Below, piece by piece: positions 1 to 9,105 of a stretch of DNA of 64,000 nt. This stretch comes from Chryseobacterium lathyri. Its GTDB lineage: Bacteria > Bacteroidota > Bacteroidia > Flavobacteriales > Weeksellaceae. Numbering within the stretch: position 1 is the first letter of the stretch; every line of letters begins with the position of its first letter. The DNA lies in contig NZ_JAUSSF010000001.1 of the NCBI RefSeq assembly GCF_030812195.1, positions 2,046,001 through 2,110,000 on the forward strand, given 5' to 3'. Both the position numbers and the translations under genes were made by a program. The notes beneath the pieces are model-generated. The model saw only the letters and a list, made by a program, of their open reading frames with translations, was not told the DNA's origin and searched no databases.

Positions 1-424
1 TTTTATTTCTTTCTGCATTGGTCTTTAAAAGGTCTTCATAAGGAAAAGCATTCTGCGGATACTTGTACAGCATTTTCATATAAGAATGGCTGGGTGTGGA
101 ATCCAGATAGTAAAAATATTCCTTTACATCTTCCCCGTGGTTTCCCTGCCCGTTGGTAAGACCAAAGAAACGCTCTTTTACCATTTTATCTTTCTTATTC
201 CAGAATCCTATAGAAAAAACCAGTTGCTGAAGATCATCACAGATCCCACAAATACCTTCTTCGCCCCATCGGTAACTTTTGGATTCCGCAGTATCATGAG
301 TGGTATAATTCCATGCATCTCCGCTTTCGCTGTAATCTTCACGGACCAGCCCCCATTCACGATTGCTGACATAAGGTCCCCACTTTTTCCATGAAATATC
401 TGAAAGCCGCTGTTTTTCTGACAT
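1..424 (-). CDS. GH63-like glucosidase, N-terminal part (runs off left edge)
   Basis: Only the first 141 codons are in the window, starting from an ATG whose complement is at 422-424; the rest continues past base 1. The translated N-terminus carries [20 protein letters not shown], then [13 protein letters not shown], a [21 protein letters not shown] block and a [25 protein letters not shown] block. I recognise this series as the conserved start of large bacterial MGH1-like/GH63 glucosidases, which are normally close to 900 residues. Family members hydrolyse alpha-glucosidic linkages; the substrate here cannot be told. The next gene on the same strand is a glucose-dehydrogenase-like SDR, which fits sugar metabolism. 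Similarity is from memory, not a search. Confidence 0.75.
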   Translation of the reverse strand, partial: MSEKQRLSDISWKKWGPYVSNREWGLVREDYSESGDAWNYTTHDTAESKSYRWGEEGICGICDDLQQLVFSIGFWNKKDKMVKERFFGLTNGQGNHGEDVKEYFYYLDSTPSHSYMKMLYKYPQNAFPYEDLLKTNAERNK

Positions 425-577
425 GTACTAATTTTTTGTATGATGTGAAATATGTTTATGAAATAAGATTTTAGACATAAGATGTCAGATATCAGATTAT
501 TGAAATATGAGACTGTTATCTTCTATTAGCGGTAATTCTTTCCGAGACTCTAATACTCTCAAACTTCAAGATCCTAA

Positions 578-1387
578 TTATCCTCCCGTAGAAAAGCTCT
601 CAAAAGTGGTCATTGCCCCATCTACAAAAATGCTGGTTCCGGTGATGTAGTCTGCCAGGTCACTTGCTAAAAAAGCAGCTAAATTACCAATATCCTGTGG
701 CTGACCAATTCTATTGTAGGGAATAAGACTAAGCAATGAACTCAAAGCTTCCTGAGTACTCCATGCATCTTTATTGATCGGTGTTTGGATAGCACCGGGA
801 CAGATAGAATTAACACGGATTTTATCAGCTCCATATTCCTGTGCCAGCGTCTGCATCAGCATTCTGACAGCTCCTTTACTCGCTGCATAATTGGCATGGC
901 CTGCCCAAGGGATAATTTCGTGAACTGAACTTATATGAATAATTTTTCCACAGGCTATGGAACGGGACGGGTCTATACCACGACGTAAAAATTCTTTTAT
1001 GGCTTCTCTTGCACAGAGAAACTGTCCGGTAAGATTCACTCCTATCACCGCATTCCATTGGTCGAGGGTCATTTCAGTAAATTTCGAGTCTTTTTGAATT
1101 CCTGCATTATTGATCAGGATATCTACTGTTCCGAATTGTGAAACGGTATCCTGAAACATTTTGATGACCTGATCTTCTCTGGAGACATCACATTGATACG
1201 TAATCCCATTTCCGCCTGCATCTGTAATTTCCTTTAAGACAGCCTGTGCTTCATCTAAAGATCTTTCTGAAGAATGATTGACAATTACCGCAGCCCCTGC
1301 AGAGGCCAGAGATTTTGCAATTCCTGAACCTATTCCGCTGGAGGCTCCCGTAACGACGGCCACCTGATTTCGAAGTGATATTTCCAT
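578..1387 (-). CDS. SDR family oxidoreductase, glucose 1-dehydrogenase-like
   Basis: A 269-residue classical short-chain dehydrogenase. The Rossmann dinucleotide motif TGASSGIG is at residues 13-20, NNAG lies near residue 95, a catalytic serine is in the HISSVHE segment and the catalytic Tyr/Lys pair is in YAASK near residue 170. The C-terminus has the usual ITGTSIFVDGAM substrate-loop/strand ending. The overall pattern, including the REAIKEFLRRG stretch, resembles glucose 1-dehydrogenases, consistent with the adjacent glucosidase, but substrate specificity of SDRs cannot be read reliably from sequence. It probably has its own promoter: a -7 box lies 21 bases upstream of the ATG. Confidence 0.85.
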   Translation of the reverse strand: MEISLRNQVAVVTGASSGIGSGIAKSLASAGAAVIVNHSSERSLDEAQAVLKEITDAGGNGITYQCDVSREDQVIKMFQDTVSQFGTVDILINNAGIQKDSKFTEMTLDQWNAVIGVNLTGQFLCAREAIKEFLRRGIDPSRSIACGKIIHISSVHEIIPWAGHANYAASKGAVRMLMQTLAQEYGADKIRVNSICPGAIQTPINKDAWSTQEALSSLLSLIPYNRIGQPQDIGNLAAFLASDLADYITGTSIFVDGAMTTFESFSTGG

Positions 1388-1408
1388 ATTTTATGATTTG
1401 ATGTTACT

Positions 1409-1416
1409 CAAAGTTA
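1409..1416 (-). promoter_or_regulatory. -7 box TAACTTTG for the SDR gene
   Basis: On the minus strand this reads TAACTTTG, an exact match to the Bacteroidota TAnnTTTG -7 element, 21 bases upstream of the SDR start codon. No good -33 TTTG is visible at 19-21 bases. Confidence 0.5.
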
Positions 1417-1460
1417 TGGAAACAATTCAGCAGGATGGAACTTTTGAATTTAAAATTTTC

Positions 1461-1934
1461 TTAAATTTTTTTATACATCAGATATTGGGGACCGCTTCTT
1501 CCTATTCTGGTTTTACCGTCATACAGATAACCAGCTTTCAGGTAGATATGATATGCTGAAACATTCTTCTGGTTAACCGCAAGAACGATTTCACTGCAAT
1601 ACGGGAAATTTTCTTTGACAAAACCATCCACTTTATACATCGCTGTTTTTCCGATTCCCTTTCCCTGTAAGCTTGGATTTATGGATAAAGATCTCAACAG
1701 AACTGATTTTTCATTGTCTGTAAGATCCAGTTTATCTTCTCCAAAATCCAGTACAAAAAAGCCTGCAGGCCTTTCATCTTCAAAAATGGTAACAGTAAAT
1801 GCTTTACCATCATTCCTTTCTTTGATTCTATCCAGAGCTTTTTCTACTGTTGAAGTATACTGCCGCTGATTTTCATCCAGAGCATAATTAAGTTCCGTGA
1901 AATCGGATTCTTTAAAAAATGCTAATCTGACCAT
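1461..1934 (-). CDS. GNAT family N-acetyltransferase
   Basis: 157 residues with the GNAT acetyl-CoA-binding signature: a central strand (GFFVLDFGEDKLDL), then SLSINPSLQGKGIGKTAMYKV with the Q-x-x-G-x-G/A loop (QGKGIG near residues 95-100), and the late VNQKNVSAYHIYLKAGYL segment typical of motif B. Such enzymes transfer an acetyl group from acetyl-CoA to an amine on a small molecule or protein; the acceptor is unknown. It lies 3 bases downstream of the DUF1684 gene on the same strand and is almost certainly cotranscribed with it. Confidence 0.85.
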   Translation of the reverse strand: MVRLAFFKESDFTELNYALDENQRQYTSTVEKALDRIKERNDGKAFTVTIFEDERPAGFFVLDFGEDKLDLTDNEKSVLLRSLSINPSLQGKGIGKTAMYKVDGFVKENFPYCSEIVLAVNQKNVSAYHIYLKAGYLYDGKTRIGRSGPQYLMYKKI

Positions 1935-1937
1935 CTT

Positions 1938-2555
1938 CTAATGATGATAAATATCCTGGTACATCACACCCGCTCTGATCTCTATCGGAAGTTTATTTTC
2001 TTCAGGAACAATCGGACAGTTGTAATCGTAGGCATTGTATGCACAGTAAGGCTGATAGGATTGATTGAAATCCAGGATAATGGTATTTCCTTTTGGAATC
2101 TTCAGATCCATATATTTTCCGCCGCCGTAAGTTTCTTTTTCATTGGTCGCATCCCGGAAGGGAAGAAATAAATAGTCTTTATATTTTTTCTGTTTAATCA
2201 GATCAAGGCTTTGGTATAAAGTTAGCGTATAGGATTTTCCGTCCAGTTGAAATCTTGCTTTTCCGTATTCCTTATAAGGTTTCGTTTTACCGGAAGAGGT
2301 TGGGAGCTCAAAAGGCCTGGCATTTTTTGTTTTACTGAATTTAGCAGTGACCATATATTTGAAGTCTACCGGAAAGAATGGATGTTCCTTAAAATTCGTA
2401 AAATTATCTCCACGCAAAGGCGTTTCCTTTGGATTAAGATATTCTGCATTGAGTTCTTCCTGAAATTTCCGGATCTCCATGATCTCTTTTGAAACCATTT
2501 TTTGAGAAAACATAAAAAGCGGAAAAAACAGAAATACTAAAATATATTTTTTCAT
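1938..2555 (-). CDS. DUF1684 domain-containing exported protein
   Basis: 205 residues. The first 17 residues form a signal peptide (MKKYILVFLFFPLFMFS-Q) ending in the SQ junction common in Flavobacteria. The mature part matches my memory of DUF1684: an RGDNFTNFKEHPFFPVDFKY segment, FRDATNEKETYGGGKYMDL, and a C-terminal DFNQSYQPYCAYNAYDYNCPIVPEENKLPIEIRAG block containing the two conserved cysteines. The family has no established biochemical role. First gene of a two-gene unit with the GNAT acetyltransferase. Confidence 0.85.
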   Translation of the reverse strand: MKKYILVFLFFPLFMFSQKMVSKEIMEIRKFQEELNAEYLNPKETPLRGDNFTNFKEHPFFPVDFKYMVTAKFSKTKNARPFELPTSSGKTKPYKEYGKARFQLDGKSYTLTLYQSLDLIKQKKYKDYLFLPFRDATNEKETYGGGKYMDLKIPKGNTIILDFNQSYQPYCAYNAYDYNCPIVPEENKLPIEIRAGVMYQDIYHH

Positions 2556-2690
2556 GATCCTTTGAAAATTATGAGTAAAACTATGAATTTTTCATGGCAT
2601 GAAAAGTTAAAATTGTAATAAAAATACACAATCTCTTTTAAATAATCCGCACTACAATTTCTTTAGCATATTTTTTGACCTTCAGAGCAC

Positions 2691-4274
2691 ATGGACAGAA
2701 AGAAATTCATTAAGACAGGTATTCTTGCAGTATCAGGTTTTTATTTCCTCAACGCTAATTTGTTTCAGGCCGTACAGCCCAAATCAGAGAAACCGGAAAA
2801 AGAGACTGTAGAAGCTCCCATACTTATCATTGGAAGCGGATACGGAGGAGCTGTATCTGCCCTTCGGCTCTGTGAAGCCGGAAAAAAGGTTGTTATGCTT
2901 GAAATGGGCCTCAATTGGGAAAAATCGGGAGTTCCATTCTCTAATATGCTCAAGCCCGGGAAAAGTGCCGCATGGCTGAAAAAAAAGACCATAGCTCCGT
3001 TTATGAATATTTTTTCTCTAACTCCTTTTACCGGAACTCTGGACAGATTGGATTTCGAAAATATTAATATCTGGATAGGCAGAGGCGTTGGCGGCGGTTC
3101 TCTGGTTAACGGTGGAATGGCAGTGACTCCGAAGGAAAGCTATTTTAAGGAGGTATTTCCTGATCTGGACGCTGAAAAGTTCTATAATCACTATTTCCCC
3201 TTGGTACACAAAGAACTAAAGGTAAATGTTATCGGAGAGCAGTTTTTAAAGGATTGCCCTTACTATAAATTTACGAGAGTGGGTGAAGCAGAAGCTCATA
3301 AAGCAGGCTTTAAAACCATACGGGTTCCGAATGTATACGACTTTCAATATATGGAAAAGGAATATAGAAATGAAGTTCCCCGCTCTGCTTTTAACACGGA
3401 AGTGATCTACGGAAACAATCACGGTAAGAACAGCCTGGATAAAACATATCTTAAAAAAGCCCTGGAAACCGGGAATCTTGAGATCATGGACCTTCACTGT
3501 GTTGAAAATATTAAGCTTAATGATGATAAAACCTATACTCTACAAGTTCAGCAAACCGATACTTCAGGCGCCGTAGTTTCTGAGAAAGTATTCAACTGTA
3601 AGAAGCTGATTCTGGCCGCAGGAACAATGGGAACTTTAAAACTGCTGTTACAGTCTAATGCAGTCAATAATCTCCCGATTCATGAACAGATTGGAAAAAA
3701 CTGGGGAAACAATGGTAATTTTATGACCGGCAGAAACTGGGTAAAACCGCTTTCAGGCGGAACAGGATCCAAACAATCCACTATTCCGGTGGGTGGTATA
3801 GACAATTGGGATGATAAGGAACATCCTTTTTTCACAGAAATCGCTCCGCTTCCGATGGGAATGGACGTGGCAACAGCATTATATCTGCTGATCAACCGGG
3901 TGGATAAAAAGGGAGAAATTTCTTATGACAGCACAAACAAAAAACTCAGCCTGGACTGGAATGAGACCCACACAGCTAAAATGAGGGAAAATGCTGATTA
4001 TTTCATAAAAAAGATGAACAGAGCCAATGGCGGAACGAGAAGCCACTTCTTATTTAATAACGGTTTCGGTGCAGATGTATGCTATCATCCACTGGGCGGC
4101 TGTGTTTTGGGTAAGGCTACTAATGAATATGGAAAATTAAAAGATCATGAAAATCTTTATGTTCTGGATGGATCTTTGATTCCGGGAACCATTGGTGTCA
4201 ATCCCTTTGTTACGATCACTGCCATTGCAGAATATTGTATTGAAAACCTGATTATACAGAATGAATTTGCCTGA
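2691..4274 (+). CDS. GMC family oxidoreductase (cholesterol-oxidase-like), putatively exported
   Basis: 527 residues. The N-terminus (DRKKFIKTGILAVSG) resembles a Tat-type signal, RKKFIK then a hydrophobic run, so export with bound FAD is likely although the twin arginine is RK. The FAD-binding GSGYGG motif is at residues 48-53 and the acidic end of the second strand is EMG near 71. A GRGVGGGSLVNGG loop follows, and the C-terminal HPLGGC and GVNPFVTITAIAEY blocks are GMC/cholesterol-oxidase signatures; the Asn in GVNPF matches the conserved active-site Asn. Members oxidise alcohols with oxygen or another acceptor; substrate unknown. Stands alone between two minus-strand genes. Confidence 0.85.
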   Translation: MDRKKFIKTGILAVSGFYFLNANLFQAVQPKSEKPEKETVEAPILIIGSGYGGAVSALRLCEAGKKVVMLEMGLNWEKSGVPFSNMLKPGKSAAWLKKKTIAPFMNIFSLTPFTGTLDRLDFENINIWIGRGVGGGSLVNGGMAVTPKESYFKEVFPDLDAEKFYNHYFPLVHKELKVNVIGEQFLKDCPYYKFTRVGEAEAHKAGFKTIRVPNVYDFQYMEKEYRNEVPRSAFNTEVIYGNNHGKNSLDKTYLKKALETGNLEIMDLHCVENIKLNDDKTYTLQVQQTDTSGAVVSEKVFNCKKLILAAGTMGTLKLLLQSNAVNNLPIHEQIGKNWGNNGNFMTGRNWVKPLSGGTGSKQSTIPVGGIDNWDDKEHPFFTEIAPLPMGMDVATALYLLINRVDKKGEISYDSTNKKLSLDWNETHTAKMRENADYFIKKMNRANGGTRSHFLFNNGFGADVCYHPLGGCVLGKATNEYGKLKDHENLYVLDGSLIPGTIGVNPFVTITAIAEYCIENLIIQNEFA

Positions 4275-4276
4275 GA

Positions 4277-5143
4277 TCAAGACATGGATTTCACCTCATC
4301 CAGGTATTTCCTGATATCATCTTCATGCTTTTGAGGATATTCAAAATCAAGCTTCTGGGCCAAAGCTATTCCCAGATCGTGTACAAGATCCGCAGCAGCA
4401 TAGAGGGCACGCCAGTTCTCATTAATATTGCTTCCTGAAAATGTAGCTTCTACCCGCGTCCAGAGTTCTGCAGAAAGATATTTTCTGAAAAGGCGGCCGT
4501 GTTTATTGGTTGTTATATTTTTCCATTCATGACCGCTGGCAATATACCATTCGATAAGAGGAACGAGATAATCTGTTCTTATCACATCTTCGGACATGAA
4601 TTTAGCATAAAAAAGGTCACCGCGTTTAAGACATTTTGCAACATAGGTTGTATCCCACCAGAAATCGTTCATTAATTGCTGAAATCTCTTTTCTGTAGGC
4701 TTCAGGATCATAATGGACTGATAGGTCGGCATTTTCAGATCTTTAGTAAGGTTGTCTTTATCAACCAAAACTTTATAACCCACATCCCAATCTTCGGAAA
4801 GACTTTCCTCCTGAACCTCTTTTATAAATTCTGATTTCTGATACAGTTTAAAATCAACCTTCACATGATCAATGTACAGTACCATTTTCATGGCGTGCTT
4901 TCCATCAAAACAAGTCTCATCTTCCTCCACCATGGAAATGGGCTTACCAAAAAGATAAATCCATTTTTTATCAGCCTCGTATTCTTTCATGTTTTCAAAA
5001 ACCAGCTCTATATCGAGGTCACTGAAATCATCTACAGGCGCATATGGATTCACCAGTGAACTGGTCAGCAGTACAGCGCGGACATCGGGATTATCTTCAG
5101 CCCAACTAATGATCTGCTTCAATTTTTCTCCCCGCGCTTTCAT
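4277..5143 (-). CDS. Aminoglycoside 6-adenylyltransferase-like (ANT(6)/AadS type)
   Basis: 288 residues, the usual length of ANT(6) enzymes. The nucleotidyltransferase core is seen at TSSLVNPYAPVDDFSDLDIEL (residues about 27-47), with the conserved acidic pair D-x-D that binds Mg-ATP and a third acidic residue in the VKVDFKLY strand. The NDFWWDTTYVAKCLKRGDLFYAKFM helix and the MDRIL-equivalent region match AadS-like proteins of Bacteroidota. The enzyme class adenylylates streptomycin; whether this chromosomal copy gives resistance cannot be judged. It follows a small unknown gene by 13 bases and ends 2 bases from the convergent GMC gene. Confidence 0.85.
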   Translation of the reverse strand: MKARGEKLKQIISWAEDNPDVRAVLLTSSLVNPYAPVDDFSDLDIELVFENMKEYEADKKWIYLFGKPISMVEEDETCFDGKHAMKMVLYIDHVKVDFKLYQKSEFIKEVQEESLSEDWDVGYKVLVDKDNLTKDLKMPTYQSIMILKPTEKRFQQLMNDFWWDTTYVAKCLKRGDLFYAKFMSEDVIRTDYLVPLIEWYIASGHEWKNITTNKHGRLFRKYLSAELWTRVEATFSGSNINENWRALYAAADLVHDLGIALAQKLDFEYPQKHEDDIRKYLDEVKSMS

Positions 5144-5156
5144 GTTTTTCTGTTAA

Positions 5157-5561
5157 TTAGGATTCTGAGATTTTCACACGGTATATGTCCAAAGAATTTC
5201 TTTTAATGGACTCCACAAAAAAACCTCCTTCTTCCGGGATAACTTCTTTCAGGTCGAAACTTTTACAGTCTCTCGGCAAGCCGGAGAATACTAAAGTAAA
5301 CCAGAAATCCCGCATAAACGGCACAGACGTCCAGTTAGGATAAATCGTAATATTCTCGGCATGAATCAGCTTACTTTTATGATCAGACTGGTTATCAATA
5401 AGATAAGTGGAATTCCATATCCTGATCAGGTTCCCCAAAAATGGTGATGCCGGAAAACAGCAGTGTACAATAACCTGCTTCTCCTCTTCTATTTTGGTTT
5501 GAAGAGATTCCAGGAGTTCTTTGGCGATAATAGGTTTTACAAGTATTTCTTCCACCTCCAT
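5157..5561 (-). CDS. Hypothetical protein (134 aa)
   Basis: I do not recognise this family. The protein has no signal peptide and no membrane segment. It contains a hydrophobic strand followed by a CC pair (QVIVHCCFPASPF), a WNSTYLID motif and a conserved-looking LVFSGLPRDCKSFDLKE segment, and looks like a small soluble alpha/beta protein. It is cotranscribed with the downstream adenylyltransferase (13-base gap). Confidence 0.6.
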   Translation of the reverse strand: MEVEEILVKPIIAKELLESLQTKIEEEKQVIVHCCFPASPFLGNLIRIWNSTYLIDNQSDHKSKLIHAENITIYPNWTSVPFMRDFWFTLVFSGLPRDCKSFDLKEVIPEEGGFFVESIKRNSLDIYRVKISES

Positions 5562-5575
5562 AAATAATGAGTAAT

Positions 5576-5775
5576 AGGTAATGAGTGATGAGTAATAGTG
5601 AATGGTGAATGGTTAATAGCCAATTGTGAATTTCTAATTCTGCTTAAATATTTACTTTTCATTTATTAGGCAAAATAATAATGAATCAAAAACCTCAATA
5701 GTCTGAAGTCTAAATCCTGATTCACATTTCACTTGCGAAGCAAAATTCACAATTGACTATTAACCATTCACTTTT
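5576..5775. repeat. Dispersed intergenic repeat (TTCAC/GAATTGTGA-rich family)
   Basis: The intergenic stretch is built from short words such as GTGAATGGTTAATAG, AATTGTGAATT, TTGCGAAGCAAAATTCAC and TAACCATTCACTTTTTTA. Closely similar words recur at 36725-36830, 38160-38240 and 38620-38692; for example GCGAAGCAgAATTCAC and ACCATTCACTTTTTTA at 38200-38237. This is a dispersed noncoding repeat family of unknown function. Confidence 0.6.
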
Positions 5776-7281
5776 TTAATATTCTAATTCCAGTTTTTCT
5801 TTCGTATAGTTTCTTACTTTCTCTATAAGCTCAGGATTGTGGGCTAGCTTTTGTCCGTATGAAGGGACCATTTCCAGCAACTTATCTTTCCATTCGCCTT
5901 GTAATTTTTCAGGGAAACATTTCTCGAGAACATTCAGCATGGCATAGACTGCTGTGGAGGCTCCCGGAGAAGCACCAAGCAATGAAGCAATGGTTCCGCT
6001 TTTATTTACAACCACTTCAGTTCCGAATTCCAACTTTCCGCCTTCTTTTTCATCTTTTTTAATGATCTGTACCCTCTGGCCGGCAACTTTCAGTTCCCAG
6101 TCCTCTTCTTTGGCATCCTTGATGAATTCTCTCAGATGCTGCATTCTCTGGGATTTCGTCATCGCCACCTGCTGAATAAGGTATTTGGTCAGAGGAAGAT
6201 TATGCCACCAGGCACCAAATAATGATCTTAAATTTTTTGTATTAACACTTTCAGGCAGGTCCAGATAACTTCCCTCTTTCAGGAATTTCGTCGAAAATCC
6301 AGCAAAAGGTCCGAAAAGAAGCGCTTTTTTACCATCAATAATTCTAAGATCCAGGTGAGGAACCGACATCGGCGGAGCATCTACTGTTGCCTGTGTGTAC
6401 ACTTTTGCATGATGCTTTTCTACCAGTTCCTGATTATGGCTCATTAACCACTGCCCGGAAACAGGGAAACCTCCATATCCCTCGCTTTCTTTAATATCTG
6501 AACTGTCCAGCAACGGAAGCGCATAACCTCCGGCACCAATAAATACGAAATCAGCGACTACTTCCTGTTTATGATTGTGGATTCTGTCCTTCACCTTCAT
6601 TTCCCACTTTCCGTCTTCTCTCGGATCAACATCTTTTACTTCATGGTACAGGAATACCTCAACATTGGAGTCTTCCAACAAATGCCTTCCCATTTTTCTG
6701 GTTAATGTTCCAAAATTGACATCTGTACCCATATCCATTTTGGTCGCAGCCATCACTTCAGACTGATTTCTTTTACTCATCACCAATGGAAGCCATTTTC
6801 TGAGCTGTTCATGATCCGTAGAATATTCCATACCGGAAAACAGAACGGAATCTGCCATTTTCTCATGACGTTTTCTAAGATATTCAGCATCTTTTTCTCC
6901 AAATACCAGGCTCATATGCGGACATGAATTGATAAAATCTTTGGGATCCTGCACGTATCCTTTGGTAACCAGATATGCCCAGAACTGTTTTGACATTTCA
7001 AACTGTTCCGCAATAGTTTCTGCCTTGGTGATATCAATACTTCCATCCTGCTTTTCTGGAGTATAATTTAGTTCACAAAAAGCAGAATGCCCTGTTCCTG
7101 CGTTGTTCCACGCTGCAGTACTTTCCTTTGCAAACCTTCCAAGCCTTTCAAATATGGCGATCTCAAGATTTGGATCAAATTCGTGAAGCAGCGTTGCTAA
7201 AGTGGCGCTCATGATTCCGCCGCCTATCAGTACAACGTCATATTTTGGTTTCGGTGTTCTGCTTATAAGCGAGTGTGGCAT
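5776..7281 (-). CDS. mqo: Malate:quinone oxidoreductase
   Basis: 501 residues, the normal Mqo length. The N-terminus shows the FAD-binding motif VVLIGGGIMSATLATLL (residues about 16-32), and the family blocks AAWNNAGTGHSAFCELNYTP, GPFAGFSTKFLKEGSYLDL, QRVQIIKKD and the C-terminal LLGASPGASTAVYAML are intact. The peripheral-membrane enzyme oxidises malate to oxaloacetate and passes electrons to the quinone pool (menaquinone in this group), serving the TCA cycle. Monocistronic, with noncoding sequence on both sides. Confidence 0.95.
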   Translation of the reverse strand: MPHSLISRTPKPKYDVVLIGGGIMSATLATLLHEFDPNLEIAIFERLGRFAKESTAAWNNAGTGHSAFCELNYTPEKQDGSIDITKAETIAEQFEMSKQFWAYLVTKGYVQDPKDFINSCPHMSLVFGEKDAEYLRKRHEKMADSVLFSGMEYSTDHEQLRKWLPLVMSKRNQSEVMAATKMDMGTDVNFGTLTRKMGRHLLEDSNVEVFLYHEVKDVDPREDGKWEMKVKDRIHNHKQEVVADFVFIGAGGYALPLLDSSDIKESEGYGGFPVSGQWLMSHNQELVEKHHAKVYTQATVDAPPMSVPHLDLRIIDGKKALLFGPFAGFSTKFLKEGSYLDLPESVNTKNLRSLFGAWWHNLPLTKYLIQQVAMTKSQRMQHLREFIKDAKEEDWELKVAGQRVQIIKKDEKEGGKLEFGTEVVVNKSGTIASLLGASPGASTAVYAMLNVLEKCFPEKLQGEWKDKLLEMVPSYGQKLAHNPELIEKVRNYTKEKLELEY

Positions 7282-7635
7282 AATTCTAAAATTTTACTCA
7301 AATTTCGGGAAAAGTTTTATAAGTAAGAACGCGTTTAACGATTTTAACACGTTAATTTTTATAATAAAAACAGTTTTTAAACAGGCAAAAAATTTCTATG
7401 GATACTGTCAATCCTTTCCTATTGAAATAAGTGATCAATCCATTTGCTGTTCACGAAAAAGCCCGTTTACAGATAATCCTGAAATTTTATAAAATCAAAG
7501 ATTCATAAGCCGAAATATGTTCTAACTTTTATATCTTAGCTTATAATTGCATTTATCGCCCCATATTTTCAGCCATTTAGTCTCATTTGATTCAAAATAA
7601 TCACTTTTGGGGATATTTGCTTAATACTTAATGAT
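7282..7635. other. Noncoding region between mqo and aminopeptidase P
   Basis: About 350 bases, strongly AT-rich, between divergently transcribed genes. It must hold both promoters; near-matches to the -7 box (GAAATTTG facing mqo, GATATTTG at about 7612-7619 facing the peptidase) are present, but none is exact. No other gene or repeat seen. Confidence 0.4.
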
Positions 7636-9033
7636 ATGTTTGAAAAGAGAGTGTACCTCCAAAGACGTTCTGCGTTAAAATCAAAATTCAATTCCGGGAT
7701 ATTGCTCTTTTTGGGTAATGAAGACAGCCCTATGAATTTTAAAGACAATATCTATCATTTCAGGCAGGACAGTACTTTTTTGTATTATTTTGGAATTAAT
7801 GAACCTTTATTGGCGGCCATTATCGATCTTGACGAAGATGAAACCATTCTCTTCGGAAATGAAATGAGTATTGATGATATTGTATGGATGGGCAGGCAGA
7901 AAACATTAGCCGAAAAAAGCACTGATTCCGGCTTATCAAAAGTCCTTCCGCTTGATCAACTTGATACCTACATCAAAAAATATCAGGAGAAAAACCGTTT
8001 CGTTCATTTTTTACCGCCTTACCGCCCGGAAAACAAAATTAAACTGTCGAATTGGTTTAACATTCCTGTAGATTTACTTAAAAAACGTGCATCACTAAGT
8101 TTTATAAAAGCCGTGATTGCGCAACGATCAATCAAATCAGCTGAGGAAATTGCAGAGCTTGATCGGGCAGCATCAATATCGGCTGACATCCACTTAATGG
8201 TAATGCAACAGGCCAGGCCCGGAATGTACGAGCGTGAACTTGCTGCTAAAATACAAAGTGAAGCATTGGCTTCAGGAGGTAATCTGGCTTATCCGGTTAT
8301 TTTAACGGTTCAGGGTGAAATTCTTCATAACCACTATTATGGTAATCAGCTTAAGGAAGGTCAGTTGGTTTTAAACGATTCGGGGGTGGAAACCGCTTTA
8401 GGGTATGCCGGTGATCTTACCCGTACTTTCCCTGTAGGTAAAACATTCAGTGCGGAGCAAAAGGACGTTTATGATATTATACTTCGTGCCTATCATCGCG
8501 CAAAAGATCTTTTGGCACCTGGGGTAAGGTATCTGGATGTGCATTTGGAGTCGTGTAAAATACTGGCACAGGGCTTAAAAGATATTGGTCTGATGAAAGG
8601 TAATGTTGAAGATGCTGTACAGGCTGGTGCCCATACCATGTTTTTTCAATGCGGTACAGGTCACATGATGGGGCTTGATGTACATGACATGGAAGATTTA
8701 GGCGAACAATATGTAGGCTATACCGATGATCTGATTAAAAATACAACACAGTTTGGTTTAAAATCTTTAAGGCTGGGCAAAGCACTGGAAGCAGGCTATG
8801 TACTAACGGTTGAGCCTGGTATTTACATTATCCCTGAACTCATCGACCGTTGGAAAGCATCCAGTCTGTTTGCAGAATATATCAATTATGATAAACTGGA
8901 AACATTCAGAAATTTCAGTGGCATCAGAATAGAAGATGATTTTTTGATTACAGAAAACGGAAGCAGGATGCTGGGGAAACATTTGGCCTTAACTACTGAA
9001 GAAATCGAATCGATCAGGAATGAGGCTTATTAA
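7636..9033 (+). CDS. pepP: Xaa-Pro aminopeptidase (aminopeptidase P, M24B)
   Basis: 465 residues. The N-terminal half is the aminopeptidase-P creatinase-like domain (RQDSTFLYYFGINEP). The C-terminal pita-bread domain carries all metal ligands: Asp in LNDSGVE, Asp in GYAGDLTRTFP, His in CGTGHMMGLDVHD, Glu in TVEPGIYI and Glu in SGIRIEDDFLIT. The enzyme removes N-terminal residues preceding proline using two divalent metal ions, in the cytoplasm. It is a single-gene unit closed by a clear terminator. Confidence 0.9.
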   Translation: MFEKRVYLQRRSALKSKFNSGILLFLGNEDSPMNFKDNIYHFRQDSTFLYYFGINEPLLAAIIDLDEDETILFGNEMSIDDIVWMGRQKTLAEKSTDSGLSKVLPLDQLDTYIKKYQEKNRFVHFLPPYRPENKIKLSNWFNIPVDLLKKRASLSFIKAVIAQRSIKSAEEIAELDRAASISADIHLMVMQQARPGMYERELAAKIQSEALASGGNLAYPVILTVQGEILHNHYYGNQLKEGQLVLNDSGVETALGYAGDLTRTFPVGKTFSAEQKDVYDIILRAYHRAKDLLAPGVRYLDVHLESCKILAQGLKDIGLMKGNVEDAVQAGAHTMFFQCGTGHMMGLDVHDMEDLGEQYVGYTDDLIKNTTQFGLKSLRLGKALEAGYVLTVEPGIYIIPELIDRWKASSLFAEYINYDKLETFRNFSGIRIEDDFLITENGSRMLGKHLALTTEEIESIRNEAY

Positions 9034-9041
9034 AAAATTAA

Positions 9042-9084
9042 AACCGTCATTCCATTCAAAGAGTAAATGACGGTTAATTATTTT
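9042..9084 (+). terminator. Rho-independent terminator of pepP
   Basis: AACCGTCATT at 9042-9051 pairs with AATGACGGTT at 9066-9075 around a 14-base loop, followed by a T-rich tract at 9079-9084. Confidence 0.8.
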
Positions 9085-9105
9085 TTAAGCATTAAGCCGG
9101 ATGGT

